The notes under the pieces were generated by a model, which was given only the letters and a program-made list of their open reading frames with translations, searched no databases and had not been told where the DNA came from. 64,000 nucleotides of DNA from positions 620,001 through 684,000 of the forward strand of contig JAKMXF010000033.1 in the NCBI GenBank assembly GCA_024704765.1, given 5' to 3'. Positions 35,234 to 45,500 of this stretch are shown here, piece after piece (within the stretch, counting starts at the first letter, position 1; the number at the start of each line of letters is the position of its first letter). Origin of the DNA: Oopsacas minuta. Its lineage: Eukaryota; Porifera; Hexactinellida; Lyssacinosida; Leucopsacidae. The position numbers and the translations under genes were made by a program.

Positions 35234-37066
35234 ATGTCAGATCCACTTTTCCTTCAAGACCCAGAGCGTTACTTTGAGTTCCTTCCTCAACCATTTGCCT
35301 TTATACAAGATCTAGTGTACTCTCTATTGGATACTGCATACGATAGGCTGTTAGTTACAGAGAAGGAGCGAGCTATACAGTTAGGTATAAGGAAGTTAAC
35401 TAACGAGCCAATTAACGATGTATCTATCTCAAAAGATGTGAGTTTTGTTGATATCGCTAAAGTGAAAGTGCATTTAGAAGAAGATAGAATTGAGCATAAT
35501 TTCATGTTGATATTAGCTACCCGATTGCACTTACTATATTTCCCTGTATCTTGTTCTTATATGACACAGGATCCTGAATTTCAATTCAAACTACCTTGTG
35601 AATATCCTATACAAGATTTATATTTGTTATCCTCTTCAAATCGTTACGCACTATTACGCTGTAGAGACCTGAATAATCGTATTGAGTATCATGCTATAAC
35701 TAGTCAAAATAGCTATACTGTATTTTCTATTCCAGGGGAAGAGCATGTAGCTGTTTCCATAGCTGAGACAGATTCTCAAATAGTTCTAACTTGCTCTGAA
35801 AATGAAGATTTGTATCTTCTCATATTTTCCTATCCAATTTCTCAATGGAGAGATGTTATTCAGGTTATACTCAATTCTAGTCAGGAGGATCTAGAAACTA
35901 ATCCTGCTAAATTAATAAACTTCACAAAACCGGTCGTACTAGCAAGAATAAATAAACCACAACCTCTACATCCATCAACATTCTTACATCAATCTGATCT
36001 ACCACAATTTTCAGACACTAAACCCTATATGAATGGAATATCTCATTGCCTTACAGCTGAATTTTTTAAGAACCAAGCAGAACAATTTAACGCTAGAAGG
36101 CCTGGATTCACATCTACCCGCATAACTCCAACAGCTGTATTCAACCCGTTATATAATCCTCACTATAGCTCTGTGTTATCTGAGACTGTGGGTAAGAAAG
36201 ATCTAGCTGTATGGTGGGAAGGAGGTACTGACCTATACGTATACACTATTGCCAGTACAGCTCCCAAGGATATAATACTATATCCTCTCGCATATATGGA
36301 GCTAGCAGCTGATATATGTTCATCTGGTGTTAATGATATCGGTAACATATACTTACTGGGATACAAAGGCTGTATTTCTGTGTGGAGGTTCCCTCATAGA
36401 GAGTTGATTATTTTCTTAACATTCGATGAAGTAATTCATGAAGTCTCTGTAATAACATTTCTTCCTAACTTATCTTCTAATACTAACGCACTATTCATTT
36501 GTGTTGCAGAAAATAAGACTCATTTATTAGAAATAACTCCTAAGAAACAAACATTAAGTCCAATTGATCAGACAAGTGACCCTTCACTGCCTCCTGTACG
36601 AGCTATCAGTCAGTTAATTGTAACTCCTATTAATCATTATGTACTAATGCATCTAGTTAATGGTGAGAAAGTATTGAGAGATATAGCAGATACAGTGCCT
36701 GGTGTAATAGCACTGTTACCTACTGTTCCTACTCATGATACAGTATTTTGTTGGTATCTCCATCCTACTGCTAGACAATTATACTCTATAGTATGTGATA
36801 CAGAATCTGGATCTAGGAGATTAATACAATACGACTTATCGTCCGTAGTAAATAGAGCAATTATTCCTGAAATTGAAGATAAGCCAAAACCTATACCAGA
36901 ATCTCTTCACTCAACCAAGAGGGGTATATTCATACCGGGGACAAACTCTATACAGAAACATGCTATGGAGAGAGTAATGGCTATATACAATAATAGGGAA
37001 GCTACTAGGAAGAAAGCAAAGGAGATATGGGATAATCTTGAGAATGATCTTCCTCCTACTCCTTGA
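35234..37066 (+). CDS. WD-repeat-type protein, WDR93-like
   Basis: This is a single-exon gene of about 610 residues. The N-terminal block YFEFLPQPFAFIQDLVYSLL resembles the conserved Leu-Pro-Gln-Pro region of WDR93, a poorly studied beta-propeller protein. The rest alternates short hydrophobic strands and loops, as in degenerate WD repeats, with blade-like stretches such as DLAVWWEGGTDLYVYTIAST and YLLGYKGCISVWRFPHRE. The C-terminus is Lys/Glu-rich and helical. An in-frame ATG at 35174 would add 20 residues, but an acceptor-like TTGTACAG lies between, so I chose 35234. The family name is a moderate-confidence recollection; a beta-propeller fold is more secure. Confidence 0.6.
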   Translation: MSDPLFLQDPERYFEFLPQPFAFIQDLVYSLLDTAYDRLLVTEKERAIQLGIRKLTNEPINDVSISKDVSFVDIAKVKVHLEEDRIEHNFMLILATRLHLLYFPVSCSYMTQDPEFQFKLPCEYPIQDLYLLSSSNRYALLRCRDLNNRIEYHAITSQNSYTVFSIPGEEHVAVSIAETDSQIVLTCSENEDLYLLIFSYPISQWRDVIQVILNSSQEDLETNPAKLINFTKPVVLARINKPQPLHPSTFLHQSDLPQFSDTKPYMNGISHCLTAEFFKNQAEQFNARRPGFTSTRITPTAVFNPLYNPHYSSVLSETVGKKDLAVWWEGGTDLYVYTIASTAPKDIILYPLAYMELAADICSSGVNDIGNIYLLGYKGCISVWRFPHRELIIFLTFDEVIHEVSVITFLPNLSSNTNALFICVAENKTHLLEITPKKQTLSPIDQTSDPSLPPVRAISQLIVTPINHYVLMHLVNGEKVLRDIADTVPGVIALLPTVPTHDTVFCWYLHPTARQLYSIVCDTESGSRRLIQYDLSSVVNRAIIPEIEDKPKPIPESLHSTKRGIFIPGTNSIQKHAMERVMAIYNNREATRKKAKEIWDNLENDLPPTP

Positions 37067-37597
37067 TTGTTAAACTACATCTTGTATGTGATTATCTTAT
37101 TATACGTTTATATATACATACGAATACACATTATTCCAACGGTTCACAACCTGAGGTCCGGTCCCTGGAATTTCCAATTTTGTATTGCAAATTTTCTGAA
37201 GTGTTTATGGTGGTTCACAACATGTGTTATAAATGATTTTGGGGACTCCGCAGGTGAAAAATTGGGAATCACTTATCCAAACTCTCGTGCATATTTATCC
37301 GAATGTTTGCCAAATAAGGCTACCACGACGTCATAACTCGAAAAGCGGGACAGATTGCAAGGATGCATTTAATTTGTATTTCAATTATTCAATAAGCGCA
37401 GTTGCTAATATTATTATTTACGTTATTGTGAAGAATATATCAGTCAGAATGTAATCTCTATAAATTCCTTTACCAACAGGAATACATCTAGAGATGCACT
37501 GTATATACTAAACTCTTATAACAATATAACACTATATGTATGTATTGTTCTACAAACCTATAAATTCATTTTATGTTATAGACACTATACCACCAAT
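37067..37597. other. Spacer with hAT-like MITE remnant
   Basis: From 37136 to about 37345 the sequence begins CCAACGGTTCACAACCTGAGGTCCGGTCCCTGG. It resembles the GGTTCCCAACCTGAGGTC elements at 42238 and 42745. No gene was seen. Confidence 0.5.
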
Positions 37598-39484
37598 ATG
37601 GATGAAGTTGATCGTATAATAATATCTACCTTGGGTGAACTAGGTTGTCCAGTAGATGACGTCACATCTCTATCAGATTTTACTGTAGCACTCGTAATAG
37701 AAGGTACAGTAAGATGTCTTACTGCTATTATTCCAGATTTTAACTGTTCTATGGTTCTACCCAATCAGCTGGCAAAGCAATTCCGTGTAGGGCAGCAGCT
37801 AGCAAACTCATGTGTTTCACTAGGTTATCGAGGGGAGATTGGATATCAGACATTTCTATACGCTAACCTCATAGAATGGAGAAGAGTGTTTGTGTTTTTG
37901 ATTGAATCTCTACCAAAAGCAGCGTACAGGGCTGGGGGAGATTCGTCTGCGTCTGAACAAGCTCTCCTGCAGAGACGGATAATGAAAGCACTGCAGGCAT
38001 CTGTACAAGAGTTTGATTGTCCACCGGTTAATTATTTACCCGTGTTTAGTGATAGTAAAATGAAGTTCCATAGAAGTACAGGCGCTCATAGGACTATTCC
38101 TCTCACTTTACCCAATCCTGATTCAGATAGTTATTTTCATAAAGTTCTACTACCACCTTTATGTCTTCAGCAATACAACCCAGGAGCTCTATACTGGAAT
38201 CCATGGTGTGCTAGTTGTCTAGAATACCTCAGTTCTCAGAAGGCAGCTCAACTAGAACAAGAATATTTACAGTTACATAATACTAGTAAACATGGTTATG
38301 ATACACAAACACGTAGAAAGGAGATGTTTACACAGAAACTAGCGGAAGGACTGAGACACGGAATGATGGCTACTAAACACGAGAATCAAAATAATGATAT
38401 TTCTAATTCACTCTCAGATATTCTGACTTCTTTCCAGTCAGATGGCGCTCCTCTCAGAGGCAATGAATCTATCTTCCAGGCAACTGAGAAATTCCATTTC
38501 TCTCAGACCAAGCCGTTAGCACCCTCTGTACCACAACTAGGTGCAAGTAAACCGGTGGAAGATTCTAGGAAGCAACGTGAACAGTTACGCGAAGAACTGA
38601 CAGAGAAACTAGCTCTTATCTCACAGAAGATCGCTAGCTTGGAGTTAGAAATAAGTCGTGTTAAAATGAGTATAGGACCTACCCGGGAACAGCTGATGCT
38701 GCAATTACAGAAGAATGCAGAAAACAAGGAGCTTATACGTAGCAAGAAACGAGTGTTAGAGCTGGTTGCAGGGTCTCATGAGGAGGGATTGGAGAATGCA
38801 GCCAAGCTAGAAGAAGTTGTACGAACTATGTTAGCACGTATACAGCTTGATTCTGAAAAATGGGAAGTACAACGACTTGAATTGTACGAAGAAATTCGTG
38901 GTTTAAGAGACACTATGAATACCAGTAAAGATGAGCTGGAGAGAGAAACTAGACAATTACACGAGTTGAAGGAGAAAATGCGAGATTGTGCTGAAGAGAA
39001 TCAAGTGAAAGATGCTACCCTCGTACAGTTAAGAGAGGAATATGAAAATGTTAATAAAGACACACAAAGATCCTCCTATACAAACCGGATAATGGAGATT
39101 CTAGCTAATATACGTAAACAGAAAAAAGAAATTGAAAAAGTATTGTCTGATATGAGACAACTTCAAAAAGAGATTAATCAATTAGAAGGGAAGGTGGGTA
39201 GAATTTACTCACTAGCTGATGAGAAGATTTTCAAAGCAGCGAGAAAAGATGAATCTTTGAGAGATTTATACAAGAATTTAGTTACTCTTCACAGTACATT
39301 TGGTAATATCACAAATACTATTGAACAAACGGGGTCTACTGAAAGGTATATAAAGGATCTGGAAGATCAAATTGATGACGAGAAGGCGAAAGAGGTCAGT
39401 ACTAATCTGAAAAGTATGCAGAAAGATTACCAACTTCTTGTTCAAGAAAATGAAGAAATGCAAAAAAAGGTTGCTGCGAAATAG
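37598..39484 (+). CDS. CCDC22: Coiled-coil domain-containing protein 22
   Basis: This is a single-exon gene of 628 residues, the same size as human CCDC22 (627). With CCDC93 and COMMD proteins the family forms the CCC complex, which works with Commander and WASH in endosomal recycling; CCDC22 also affects NF-kB through COMMD-cullin contacts. The N-terminus (MDEVDRIIISTLGELGCPVDD...) matches the calponin-homology-like domain, including GY..E.GYQ.FLY. The C-terminal half is a long coiled coil with a highly conserved block: YTNRIMEILANIRKQKKEI, then KVLSDMRQLQKEINQLEGK and DEKIFKAARKDESLRDLYK. Identity to the family is clear across the full length. A TGACGTCA octamer is in frame near the start. 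Confidence 0.96.
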   Translation: MDEVDRIIISTLGELGCPVDDVTSLSDFTVALVIEGTVRCLTAIIPDFNCSMVLPNQLAKQFRVGQQLANSCVSLGYRGEIGYQTFLYANLIEWRRVFVFLIESLPKAAYRAGGDSSASEQALLQRRIMKALQASVQEFDCPPVNYLPVFSDSKMKFHRSTGAHRTIPLTLPNPDSDSYFHKVLLPPLCLQQYNPGALYWNPWCASCLEYLSSQKAAQLEQEYLQLHNTSKHGYDTQTRRKEMFTQKLAEGLRHGMMATKHENQNNDISNSLSDILTSFQSDGAPLRGNESIFQATEKFHFSQTKPLAPSVPQLGASKPVEDSRKQREQLREELTEKLALISQKIASLELEISRVKMSIGPTREQLMLQLQKNAENKELIRSKKRVLELVAGSHEEGLENAAKLEEVVRTMLARIQLDSEKWEVQRLELYEEIRGLRDTMNTSKDELERETRQLHELKEKMRDCAEENQVKDATLVQLREEYENVNKDTQRSSYTNRIMEILANIRKQKKEIEKVLSDMRQLQKEINQLEGKVGRIYSLADEKIFKAARKDESLRDLYKNLVTLHSTFGNITNTIEQTGSTERYIKDLEDQIDDEKAKEVSTNLKSMQKDYQLLVQENEEMQKKVAAK

Positions 39485-39595
39485 CTAAATAATCGCATGT
39501 ACTATTTATGAATATACGTTGTAAAATATATTTGTCTCTAGCATTGTTAGAATGAGAGTTTAGTTCTTTCTGAAATTAATATTGTCTATACATAG

Positions 39596-39700
39596 GAGAT
39601 ATGCTATACATAGGAGATATGCTATACATAGGAGATATGCTATACATAGGAGATATGCTATACATAGGAGATATGCTATACATAGGAGATATGCTATACA
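39596..39700. repeat. Perfect 18-bp tandem repeat
   Basis: Six copies of AGGAGATATGCTATACAT follow one another without visible mismatch, about 110 bp after the CCDC22 stop. The perfection indicates recent expansion and likely length polymorphism. The spacer 39485-40111 holds nothing else recognised. Confidence 0.95.
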
Positions 39701-40111
39701 TTACTTTCCTATAATTAATTTATTCAAAGATTACTGTAAGTTTAATTAACGAAAGTCATTATTCGATAGTCTAATACGATCATACTCAATCACGATACTG
39801 TCACAAGCAAATAATTGAAATGAAACTTTGTAAGAGTAAGAGCCCAAAATATTGCCTCTCATAATATATGAAAATAGGCTATGACGTGCCTCGTCTTCAG
39901 GTTTAGTTTTCGGTGAGTATAAATAGGAATTCTTAGACCAAAAATCAAAGATTGTTATTATTGAATATATATTCGGCTATGTCTATCCTCTTTCTACACG
40001 AATTCGTAAAAATATCTTTTAGTATACTTTATTCTCTGTGAGTAATGGCAATTATAGCATTTTGACAATTATTATTATTCTTTATTGTTTTATTATATTA
40101 ATGTACAGCCC

Positions 40112-42008
40112 ATGTCAAGATTATACCGGTTCATAAGCCTGCTTCCCAGGCCTTCCCAACAGTTGTCCCTTCGCCTGCCTACGTCACGCGCCTTCTCTGG
40201 CATCATTCCTAAGGTAGCTGGAATCAACAAGAGTAAACAGGTGGTGGAGGATTATGACAAATATGTAGCACAAAACTATACTCCTCTGAAAGACGTAGTG
40301 ATAGCTAGAGGAGAAGGTGTGTATGTATATGATATAGAGGGAAGACGTTATTATGATTTTTTGACTGGATACAGTGCTATGAACCAAGGACATCGACATC
40401 CTAAGATCCTAGCTGCTCTCAAAGAACAGGCTGATAGACTCACACTAACAGGTCGGTGTTATTACAATGACATGTTGGGGAAATATGCTAAATACGCTAC
40501 AGAGCTGCTAGGCTATGACAGACTACTCCCTATGAATGGAGGAGTGGAGGCTTCAGAGAGCTCTATCAAGATGTCTAGAAGATGGGGCTATGAGGTAAGC
40601 AATCTTATAATGCTTATACATATTTTGGGAAATGTCACACTACAGTATTTCACACCTTATTATCCGAGTCAATCGATCAACAGAATACACGAATCGGATA
40701 ATTGATTGGCTGAGTTGGATGATTGAATGAGAAATACACTGTAGACTGTGCAATCTTGTATCCAATGAAAGATTATAATACAGTTCAGTAGCTGGGTTCG
40801 ATAAATCAGACTCAATGGACCGCGATAATTACTCCGATATAATGATAAAATTTCTGTTGCTTTGAAGGTTTGGGACCATATTTGTACAATTACAGACTTC
40901 GATATAACTTTGTTCTATATAATGGGAGTTGACCGTATGTATCTAGTATAAATACTACACAACTAGCTAAATAAGTTTTATTTTTCTCTCCTCTCAGGTG
41001 AAAGGAGTACCAGACAATGAAGCTAAAGTTATTCTCTGTCGCGGCAACTTCTGGGGAAGGAGCATTGCTGCTGCTAGCTCTAGTACTGACCCTTCCTGTT
41101 TCATGGGGTATGGCCCATTCGTTCCCGGATTTGAACTTATACCATTTAACGATATTCCAGCCCTAGAGCATGCTCTCAAGGACCAGCATGTTGTAGCATT
41201 CATGGTAGAGCCGATACAAGGAGAAGCTGGTATTATTGTACCGGACAAGGGATATCTGAGTAAAGCTAGAGAGCTGTGTACTAAGAATAATGTACTGCTT
41301 ATCTGTGATGAAATACAGTGTGGATTAGGAAGGTAAGATTGTATTACTTATACAAGGGAATGGTAAAAATTTTAGATCATTTGGGAAATCATTTCTAATT
41401 CTGTAATAAATCTGGATATTTTGGGTAGATTCATAGGGTGATGAGTGTACACGAGAGGAGCCTCTCTATCTCTATTTATGTATGTCTGTTAATCCTATAG
41501 ATCTGGTAAGATGCTAGCTAGCGAGTATGAATCAGTACGTCCAGACATATTAGTGCTAGGTAAAGCTCTATCTGGTGGATTTATGCCTATATCAGCAGTA
41601 CTAGCAGATGACCAGTATATGTCTATGATGAAGTCTGGCACACACGGTTCTACATTCGGAGGTAACCCTCTTGCATCAGCACTAGCCATCGCTTCTCTTA
41701 GAGCTATCGTAGAAGGAGGTATGTGTGAAAACGCGTACAAGATGGGTGAGATATTCCGCAAAGAAGCAGCTACGTTTAGGCGCGATATAATCAGAGATGT
41801 AAGAGGAATGGGACTATTCAATGCTATTGAATTAAACCCCAATTGTGGAGTAAGTGCTAGTACAGTTAATGAGAAGCTACGTGATCATGGTATACTATCT
41901 AAATCTACTCATGAGTATACGTTCAGGATGGCACCAGCTCTTACGATTAACGAGGAACAGCTGATGGATGCTCTATCTCTCATGAAGAAAGCATTAGAAG
42001 AATGTTAA
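40112..42008 (+). CDS. OAT: Ornithine aminotransferase, mitochondrial
   Basis: Three exons (40112-40594, 40998-41332, 41501-42008) join in phase to 441 residues; human OAT has 439. The PLP enzyme converts ornithine and 2-oxoglutarate to glutamate semialdehyde and glutamate in the mitochondrial matrix. The first 30 residues are rich in Arg, Ser and Leu without acids, a transit peptide. Signatures are [48 protein letters not shown] and the PLP-lysine segment LGKALSGG. The start at 40112 is the first in-frame ATG. Intron 1 contains an inverted family A element (40811-40938) and another short element. Confidence 0.97.
40811..40938. mobile_element. Family A MITE, reverse orientation, in OAT intron 1
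   Basis: Relative to other copies the text is reverse-complemented: ...GGACCGCGATAATTACTCCGATATAA..., then GTTTGGGACCATATTTGTACAATTACAGACTTCGATATAA, ending TATAATGGGAGTTGACCGTA. The left end is worn. Confidence 0.7.
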
Positions 42009-42567
42009 GCTAGTTTAATACAGACTAATGATTCCCATTACTACTCGCTACAGATTATCAGATTATTTCTACTCTTTATTATTCCGTCCTTATTCTAATT
42101 ATTTCATATATTTGTATTGAAATACATTAATCTCTGTTTATTGTCAATAGTATTCCGAATCTAGTCTAGTCTCTATTTAGCAGATACTCAATTTGGACGG
42201 TTACGCCAGAGAGCGAGATTTTTTAAGAGGTGGGAATGTCAAGTCCAACGGCTCCCAACCTGAGGTCTAGGGACCATTGGTGGTCCACGGTAGACAGCAA
42301 GGGGTCAAGAGGATCTGAAAATTTATATTGCTGTATGGAATGGCTCAACAGATTGTGTTATAATTGGTATATGAGACCCATGAGCCAACAAAGTTGGGAA
42401 AGCTGTGTCACCCCAGTCAATAAACATTTATGGTAAAATTAACTGCACCGAATTGAGTGGTTCCTGAAAATACAACATACACCTATAAAGAATGTTACTA
42501 TTTATAGTAACTTCATTTAATTTAAAATCCATTATTAATATTTCATCATTACTAAAACAGTTAGCTA
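42009..42567. other. Spacer with hAT-like MITE
   Basis: A GGCTCCCAACCTGAGGTCTAGGGACC block near 42240 resembles the hAT-type end CAGTGGTTCCCAACC. The copy runs to about 42420 and has no coding capacity. The HPS6 promoter should lie just before 42568; no motif was recognised. Confidence 0.5.
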
Positions 42568-45500
42568 ATGTTTCATTTAACAAGATTACAGAACTCTCCA
42601 CGCTGGGAACCTAATCTTAAATCTCTTACTGCTTTAACAGCTGATAATATATTCTACATCAGCTCTGTAACAGGAGCTACAGACTATCTAGCTGTATCTC
42701 TCAGTACTCACTCAAAGTAAGATCTCAAACATGGTTTCCCTATACCAGCGCTTTCTAACCTTTATCACTCGTGGATCATGGATCCCCTATATTAATTTTA
42801 ACACATTCTGTGGCTCCCTCCCATAGACAAATTTTGAGATCCTGTTGACCCCTCTGTCGTCAGTGGACCACCAAGAGGTCCATGGACCCTAGGCTGGGAA
42901 CCACTGGCTTATTCTAATCCAATTAAGAGACTACTAATTTGGTTAAGATACACATAACTAGACATTCGTGAAAAAGAACCGCTAATTATTTAGTGTCATT
43001 AGCTAATCTTGATTTAATCCCTATCTTCTCCAGTTCTGTTACCAATTCATCTTCCTGATGCATTTTGAATAATATATCCATACCTCCAAGTAACTCTCCA
43101 TTGAAGAATATTTGAGGTATTGTAGGCCAGCTGGTGTATTCCTTAACTCCCTGTCTTAACGAGTTATCTTCTAGCACATTGATGCTAGAGAACTGTACAC
43201 CGTGTATTTGTAATATCTGTACTACAGCCTTACTGAATCCGCACATAGGACGCTCGGGTGTGCCTTTCATGAATACAACAACTTTATCACTGTTTATTAG
43301 TGTACGAATTTGTGTATTTACTTCACTATCTTCCTCCGTTGTATCTGAGTATAATCTCCTCTGAGGTATAGCCATAGGGAGGGTGTAAGGTATTGAGTAA
43401 TATAGTGATGTAGATATATAGCGTGTTGTTATGACAGGATGTAGTGTAGATATTGTGATTAACTTCCGTAGGTTTAGTACTTTCTTATAAGCCATTTCTA
43501 TTGAAATTATAATATCTATAAATTGCTACAGTTATCTCCCGTTATATCGAACACGGATATATAGACATTCCCGGTTATTTCGAAGTCTGAATTTATATAC
43601 ATATGATCCCAAACCATATTTATACCATTTAAGAGTACCATAAACTTCTTTGGTTATATCGAACTCCGCTTATAATTATCGCGGTCCCTTGAGCTTCTAT
43701 ATAACGGAAGTTGACTGTATAAGAAAGTATTTTAGTTATACGTATATGTTGTTTGTAGAGTCAAGTGTCGAGTAGTAATTCTGAGTATATCACATCCAGA
43801 GACGAGTTTAGAAGATGCTACTCTCCTACTCTACACTTCATCTCCTATCATATTTAGCTCTACACGTAACTCTACTGGATTACTGGTCAGTTTATTGTAT
43901 ATTATTAATATTAGATAATCATACAATCTCTCATAATTATCACACTATAACCCAAAATATTAACATTTTCAGGAAACGAAATAATATAAAAAGCCAAAGA
44001 CAAACTATTTACAATCTAAAATTCTAAAAATAATTAATCCTACTTGCTCTTAGCAACCAAGTTATTCCATAATATGTATGCAAGATTATTTGTTTTTGTA
44101 GAATTCTTCCTTGACCTGTATTAACACACCATCCGTGAACACTACATCAATAGCAGTATGAGCCATAGCTATGCCAGCTATAAGAGTAATTTCATGTGAT
44201 TCTATGGTATTAGACGCTAGATTGAATTCAGTAGTGTGGTTAACTGAGGTTGTATTGAGAGCATATGTTGGGTGTATGCTAGGAACCTCGTAGGAGACAT
44301 TACCCATGTCTGTTGAGAAACTAGACTGTGCCTTATCGGTCTCTATGTCAGGATACGTCATGCCCAACTCCATAGAATTGTTACGATAGATCTCAGCTAA
44401 TATTGAATTTGTTCTCATATCGAAATATGGGATATCACTCTTATTAATAACTACTGTACAACCAGTAGCTGTAGCTCCTGCCTATACAATTAATATGTAA
44501 ATATAACACTGAATTTCTCATATTGCTGATAAACTAATCTTACATTAAAACATCCCTCTAGTTTATCCATCAGCTGTTCCAGTTCAGCGTTATTAGGTGC
44601 TCTAATCATATAACTGAGCACTGCTCTATCAGGTATAACATTAGGTTTTAATCCTCCGTCCGTGAATACTCCATGAGCTCTCCATGTAGGTTTAAATTGC
44701 TGTCGCATCATAGAGACAGCAGAGTATGCATTAACTGCAGCATCCAATGCATTAACTCCCTCCCATGGATATGCTGCTGCATGTGCTGGCTTACCCGTGT
44801 ATGTAATTTCCATACCGTTTAAGCTTAATACATTTGGGTATATTGCGTTAAAATTAGCAGGATGTACCATAATAGCAAAATCTATACCCTTGAATGCTTC
44901 TTTACTTAACATCTTTATCTTACCGCCACCTCCTTCCTCCCCCGGGGTACCTATAACAAAATATTTATATCACTATTTATGCTATAATCAATCGGTTTAC
45001 ATCTCCGAAACGATAAATTTTATCGTTTCGTTCGATATTTCTAAAGATAGGAAAAAATACCGGGAAAATCTCGCGAAAATACCGAAAAATATCTAAATAT
45101 CTAAATAAAAAAATGTAATATATTATCGATATTTTTCATGTCTCACCCATAACAGTTAGCTTAAGTTTAACATCTGGGAATATTTCAATCACTGCTTTAA
45201 TCCCAATAGCAGCTGCTAATCCTGCTTCAGCTATGAGATTATGTCCACATCCATGCTCTACTCCAGGTAGTGCATCATATTCACATATTACGCAGGCGTT
45301 AACATCTGGTTCATCACTCTGAGTATAGTATATAGCTTTGAATGCTGTCGGAAGGATGTATGACCTTTCAACTTTGAACCCTTCTGCCTGTAAGAAATCT
45401 GTGAGTATAGCATGAGCCTTTACTTCCTCCATCATAAGTTCTGGGTGTTTCCATATCTGTTGACTAGCCTCTCTCAACTTATCTCTAGCTCTCTCTCTAT

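Noticed and set aside
43886-43916. HPS6 exon 2 read through to a nearby stop, giving a two-exon gene of about 100 residues
   Set aside because: Possible, but the GTCAGT donor joins in phase to 51213 and continues the HPS6-like sequence, which otherwise has no start.
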